Shown: one piece after another, positions 60,141 through 64,000 of the stretch
Layout: each line of letters opens with the position of its first letter
How positions within the stretch are numbered: position 1 is the stretch's first letter
Assembly: GCF_021130785.1 (NCBI RefSeq)
Contig: NC_060215.1
Coordinates: 72,175,501 to 72,239,500 of the forward strand
Direction of reading: 5' to 3'
Length of the DNA stretch: 64,000 bases
Source of the DNA: Homalodisca vitripennis
Taxonomy: Eukaryota; Arthropoda; Insecta; Hemiptera; Cicadellidae
Notes under the pieces: generated by a model
What the model was told of the DNA's origin: nothing
What the model saw: the letters and a program-made list of their open reading frames with translations, nothing else
The model's database searches: none
Position numbers and translations under genes: made by a program

Positions 60141-61422
60141 GTAAGAATAGTGATGATACATACTTTTATGTGAATCTTCTATTGTAAAATAAAACTATAA
60201 AACCTCCAATTACCAAACCTTTGATTTGACCTTATCTTTATTTCTTTTGATAAATGTGACAGGATTATTTTTAATTTAGTCTAAATTCAATGTTGAATGC
60301 ATTTATTTTATGGCTCAACCCAATTTTTAATTAATGAAGTGTCAAATTAAACAGTGTTGTCTACAGATTAAGTGGATGTTGTGAATTCTCTCTAGAAGCA
60401 TTAATTTTCTTTGTATACTAGATGTAATTTGATATTGTACTGTGATTTCAGTTGATATGCACAGGCAAAATATGTTTTCAACTCATATTAATTTAATCTG
60501 ATTGCCTCATTTGATTTCATCCCTCAATAAAAATAATGAAAATGTAAATGTAAAAGCTGACAGACTGATTCAATCTAAATATTTACAATCTGAAACATAT
60601 AAAATCATATATAAAAAGATGTGGTCAAAATTATAACTGAGAAAACCCGTTAGGAAGATATCTTTGTGATTCATTGATAATACTACACTTTGAGTTGAGT
60701 AAATATCATTAATTGGCTTAGAATCTTCAGTATTAAAAAGTGAAATGAATCTAATTAATAATATCTAATAATTAATATCTAATTAATATTAGATATTAAT
60801 AATATCTATATAATATTGCAATTACGTGTTATCGAGAGCTACAACAAGCATGTGTCAGGCCAATGTGGCTCTTCATGGTAATGGTAACCACAATTGTGAA
60901 GCAGATAACTTTAATTATACATTCAGGAACAAAGAGTTTTCCTCTAAATGTAATTAATCTATGCTTTTTGTTTCATGCTCATTTTTACATTAAAAAAGTT
61001 TATTGTGAATGAAATGAAAATAATCTTTATTCATATGTTGCATATTCTTATACAAAGAATGGTGTCAATGTTAGATTTTCTTCATGTAATAAAACAAGCT
61101 ATTAAAAGTTAGTTTAGCTTAGTATTGCTTTTACAATTAAAATGTACAAGTTATATACAAAACATTTCACCTGGTTCAGATTTAATATGAAAATATAAGG
61201 CGAAAAGAAATTCATTGATGAGTTATTATTGATTATATATATATATATATTATGATTTTTTTATTGTAACATTCATTTTAAATTCAAAGAAGATAAGTTA
61301 TCTACCTAAAATTTAAATAAAAACATTTTGTACAATAAATAAATGACAAGACACTTAAAATTATAAAAAATTTGTTTTATGAAAATAAGTGAAAAATTTG
61401 TATATTGAAATTGTATTATAGT
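60141..61422 (+). other. WASHC4: WASHC4 intron 15, first part
   Basis: AT-rich intron without a gene. An AT palindrome built on TTAGATATTAATAATATCTA sits near 60758-60816. A LINE-tail-like ATCTTTATT with TTTCA-type repeats (minus strand) occurs at 61006-61031. Confidence 0.65.
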
Positions 61423-62360
61423 CAGCAGGCCCGGCGACAGGGGGGGGCAAGGGGGGCAAATGCATAGGGGCCCGGGGCCACAGGGGGCCCGGGCCGACTA
61501 AAATATGTATTTTTATTTTTTTTTATCATTGCCCATTACCATCGGCCCAGGGCCTGTGCGGGTGAAAATATTCAGGAAAATAACATGCAATGTTAATTTA
61601 AAAACTACTTTCTTTGCTCCGATTTAAACCAATAAAATTGTAAACACTGAGGTGGCGCGAACCGTTGTGGTTGTGGCTGTCAGACGTCGGGCCCGGGGTC
61701 CGCATCGCCCAGACGCGAAGGCAGTGACTCTTCTCCACCCCCTCCCCTCCCGGCCCCTCCCCTCCTTGCTCACTACAAGTTGCAACCTGAGACGTCGGAT
61801 GACAGTGATACCGACACGATAATAAACTAATGTTTCTTTCAATCTTGCATTTCTATGCTGGTTGCTGGGTGGTAATGGTTTTTATTAAGTTATCGTGATT
61901 GGTTGTTTTGTACACTTCAAGTTTTAGTTTGTTGTCGTGCTTAATTAGGTTTGTTGTTGTTGTTGTTGTTGTTGTAAGGAGATTGAGAATTGATTTAACC
62001 GTGAATTAAAGAAACATACAGGTGAGTTAGTAAATATTTTTATCATTTAATTTTTAGAAAATAAGTTCCAAATTTCCGAAAAAAAATTAAAAAACTGAAT
62101 AAATTTTACCATGGATCCCACATTTGATTGCGGGCCCTGTTACCAGGATCAGGCTCAGGGCCCGCTCCTTCTGTTCACTTGTCATGCTGTAGGGCATAAT
62201 TAAAACATGAGATTTTTAATTTTAATGTAACGCAGATTTTTATTTTAACTGATGATTATAATATAAAACATAATAAAATAAAAATTGTAAAATATATAAA
62301 ATTAGGGACAGAGCCGGGCCCCCAGGGGCCCAGGCCTGGGACCAGGGGTCCACCAGCCCA
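61423..62360. repeat. GC-rich hAT-like termini
   Basis: Against an AT-rich background several blocks start or end with GGCCC/GGGCCC-rich sequence. One is CAGGCCCGGCGACAGGGGGG with a G-rich run (61426 on), another CGGCCCAGGGCCTG (61544-61557, which reversed starts CAGGCCCTGGGCCG), then CGGGCCCTGTTACCAGG (about 62129) and GCCGGGCCCCCAGGGGCCC (62315-62333). Insect hAT transposons often have CAGG...GGGGGCAAGGGGG-type ends. I read this as one or more hAT ends, possibly a 135-bp MITE (61423-61557) plus parts of larger copies. Confidence 0.45.
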
Positions 62361-62441
62361 ACCCATGTGGAGCCATGATTTTTACCCCTCATTATAAATT
62401 TGAATTATACAGTAATCAGTTTCATAAAATAAATTAGGCTA

Positions 62442-62480
62442 CAGTTAACTCCCGATTATCCAAGGGCTGGTTAACCTTTA
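62442..62480. repeat. possible pogo/Tigger-like terminus
   Basis: CAGTTAACTCCCGATTATCC directly after TA, followed by AAGGGCTGGTTAACC, resembles the end of pogo/Tigger-like transposons. No second end or transposase is seen in the window. Confidence 0.3.
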
Positions 62481-63479
62481 AGACGATCAACAAGGTTCCA
62501 TAACAGCAAAAAATACAAATAAACTTAATTATTACTGGGCTGCAAAATTTGAGACGTTGTAATCGTCTTATAAACGTACCTATGTAATAAGACGTGAAAT
62601 TATAAATTTACTGACGTTTACTGTGTATCTAAATCTAAACTAACAAAACATATGAGGAGTAGGATGGTTAAAAAATTAAAAAACAACACATAAAATTCGG
62701 TTTGCTACTGCTACTGAACGTCGTTTTAAGTTTCAATTAATCAAGTTTATCCTATTAAATCAGAGAGAACGACGGCTCATCGCTCACTCTTTTTGTGGTT
62801 GTTCACATGCTTGTATGCAGTATGCACGTTAGCACGTAGAAAATATTATTCAATGACGACATAGTTTGGTATTGATTCGTGTTGGCTCGTTGGCTGATAT
62901 ATTGGTTGTTATGACAACCAACTTGAGGCGACGCATCGCATCACTAGTTGCGCAGTTTTACGAGAGGGAATGGGGAGTGAGGACAGGATAAACAGAGAGA
63001 GAAAACAGGAAGTAAACCCCCAATATGTTGGCAAGACAGGTAAACAATAGAGATCGCTGGGTGAACGTCTTAAAAAACTTGACCTTGGAATCTGAGTGAG
63101 AGCGCAGCAAGCGATACAGTATCCGAAAATAGCTCAATGACTCATCACATCCCCTCACGTGTCCTGTGATTTGCACCTGTCGGTTTTTGATTAGTTTAGC
63201 CCAGTTTGAGATACATTTACTACTTTAAAACGCAGCGTTTGATAATTTACATTCCGTATTTATTTTAGCAACTGCTCGGTTTAGGCCTAGTAATCAATAC
63301 TAATTTTTAATTGTCTAATAGTGTTTATGATCAATTTGATACATTTTTAAATTTGTATTTTGATATTTAGGTTCTAAAAATTCTATTTCAAATATTATTT
63401 TATGATCTGCCCACATCAATTTATTATTCTTGACTAATCCAAGATATTTATTTTTTAGGTCCATTCACAGTATTTTATC

Positions 63480-64000
63480 ATCATTTCGCATAATAAAACA
63501 CCGTTATATCTCAAAATGGACACTTACAAACATAAATCCTGGTGCTCAAAAACGTAAAGAAAGGCAAAAGAAAATTGAAAGTTTCAAATAAAGGATCCAG
63601 GACATTATTTGACGTTGGAATCAAAGTAGACGTAGCTACAACTAGTTCTAACAGCGGCCCTAACGACCCTGGCGCCGCCAGGGAGAAACTTTGCGAAGTT
63701 TCTTCACAGTTTTCATGAACACCCTAATACTGAAGACAGCGAAGATCTTGAAAGCTGTAGGCCTAATGCTGATGAAGGAGAAACAATGGTAGATAGCTTT
63801 ACCTCAGAACCTGATCCTAAAGATGATATTGTTTTGGAAGATCACAATCGTGACATTCTAAATGCTAATGTAGATTCGGGGTTAGGAACTATAATTACCA
63901 GTTCAGATTTGGGACTTCTGAAAAACAAGGTGGTGACTGACAGTGTGATTGAGACTTTAGTGAAAATGGGTCCATCTTTGATGCCGTCAGATCTGCCAAG
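63480..64000 (+). pseudogene. hAT-like transposase N-terminus, frameshifted, runs off the window
   Basis: The + strand gives PGAQKRKERQKKIESF (about 63537-63588), the basic start typical of ZMYM/hAT-type transposases with the S/PGAxKRK motif. In another frame SNKGSRTLFDVGIKV follows, then from about 63690 an open frame to 64000 (FHEHPNTEDSEDLE, TSSDLGLLKNKVVTDSVIET and VKMGPSLMPSDLP). That last block matches the D-P/L-G-x-W/L...GP segment before the TTF-type zinc finger. The first two shifts suggest a decayed copy. The GC-rich ends near 61423 may belong to the same element. The catalytic domain lies outside the window. Confidence 0.5.

Noticed and set aside
61624..61842. 72-codon Arg-rich minus frame
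   Set aside because: It is a by-product of the GC-rich hAT-like terminal sequence, without any domain.
60141..64000. Search for the remaining WASHC4 C-terminal exons
   Set aside because: No frame resembling the block after FAMG (ILKLLDQ-type) was found. The final exons must lie beyond the window.

Overview
This window is eukaryotic nuclear DNA, almost certainly from an insect and plausibly from a hemipteran. The grounds are AT-rich sequence, small conserved exons with GT-AG boundaries, and introns packed with mariner, piggyBac, hAT-like, Jockey/CR1-type LINE, BEL/Pao and Ty3/gypsy elements. The species cannot be fixed from sequence alone.

The only host gene I can support is WASHC4 (SWIP/KIAA1033, a subunit of the endosomal WASH complex) on the + strand. 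Fifteen internal exons between 1840 and 60140 chain with matching phases into about 974 codons that align from end to end with the animal protein. The first coding exon(s) lie before the window, and the last about 120 codons lie after it. One intron (42482-44392) uses a GC donor.

Nearly everything else is transposon sequence inside the introns. Intron 2 (3908-24149) is a nest. LINE A (4342-24090, minus) was hit by a second LINE, B (6620-11670, minus, duplicated target CAGTTACA), and by a 10.05-kb Ty3/gypsy-type LTR retrotransposon (11913-21965, minus, duplicated CTTA, LTRs differing at one site in 873). Removing both insertions rejoins the LINE A reading frame exactly at both junctions. Intron 3 (24375-33555) holds a complete but broken mariner (24452-25725), a short LINE end (26425-26945), a frameshifted LINE (27164-29990), a 400-bp foldback element and an old sense-strand LINE relic. 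Introns 4-5 hold a BEL/Pao gag fragment and an RT fragment. Intron 9 holds a degraded piggyBac (46583-48684). Intron 11 holds a TTAA-flanked 679-bp MITE and a tandem tRNA-like repeat. Intron 14 holds a LINE relic. The last 2.6 kb (61423-64000) holds GC-rich hAT-like termini and the start of a hAT-like transposase reading frame running off the window. The region before exon 1 has a mariner fused in frame to an unidentified domain, and intron 1 has a Tc1-like element with long inverted ends.

Nearly all recognisable element genes lie antisense to WASHC4. I see no undescribed defence or metabolic system. The notable content is the resolvable insertion history, the GC-AG intron, shared LINE 3' tail signatures, and a few unclassified repeats.
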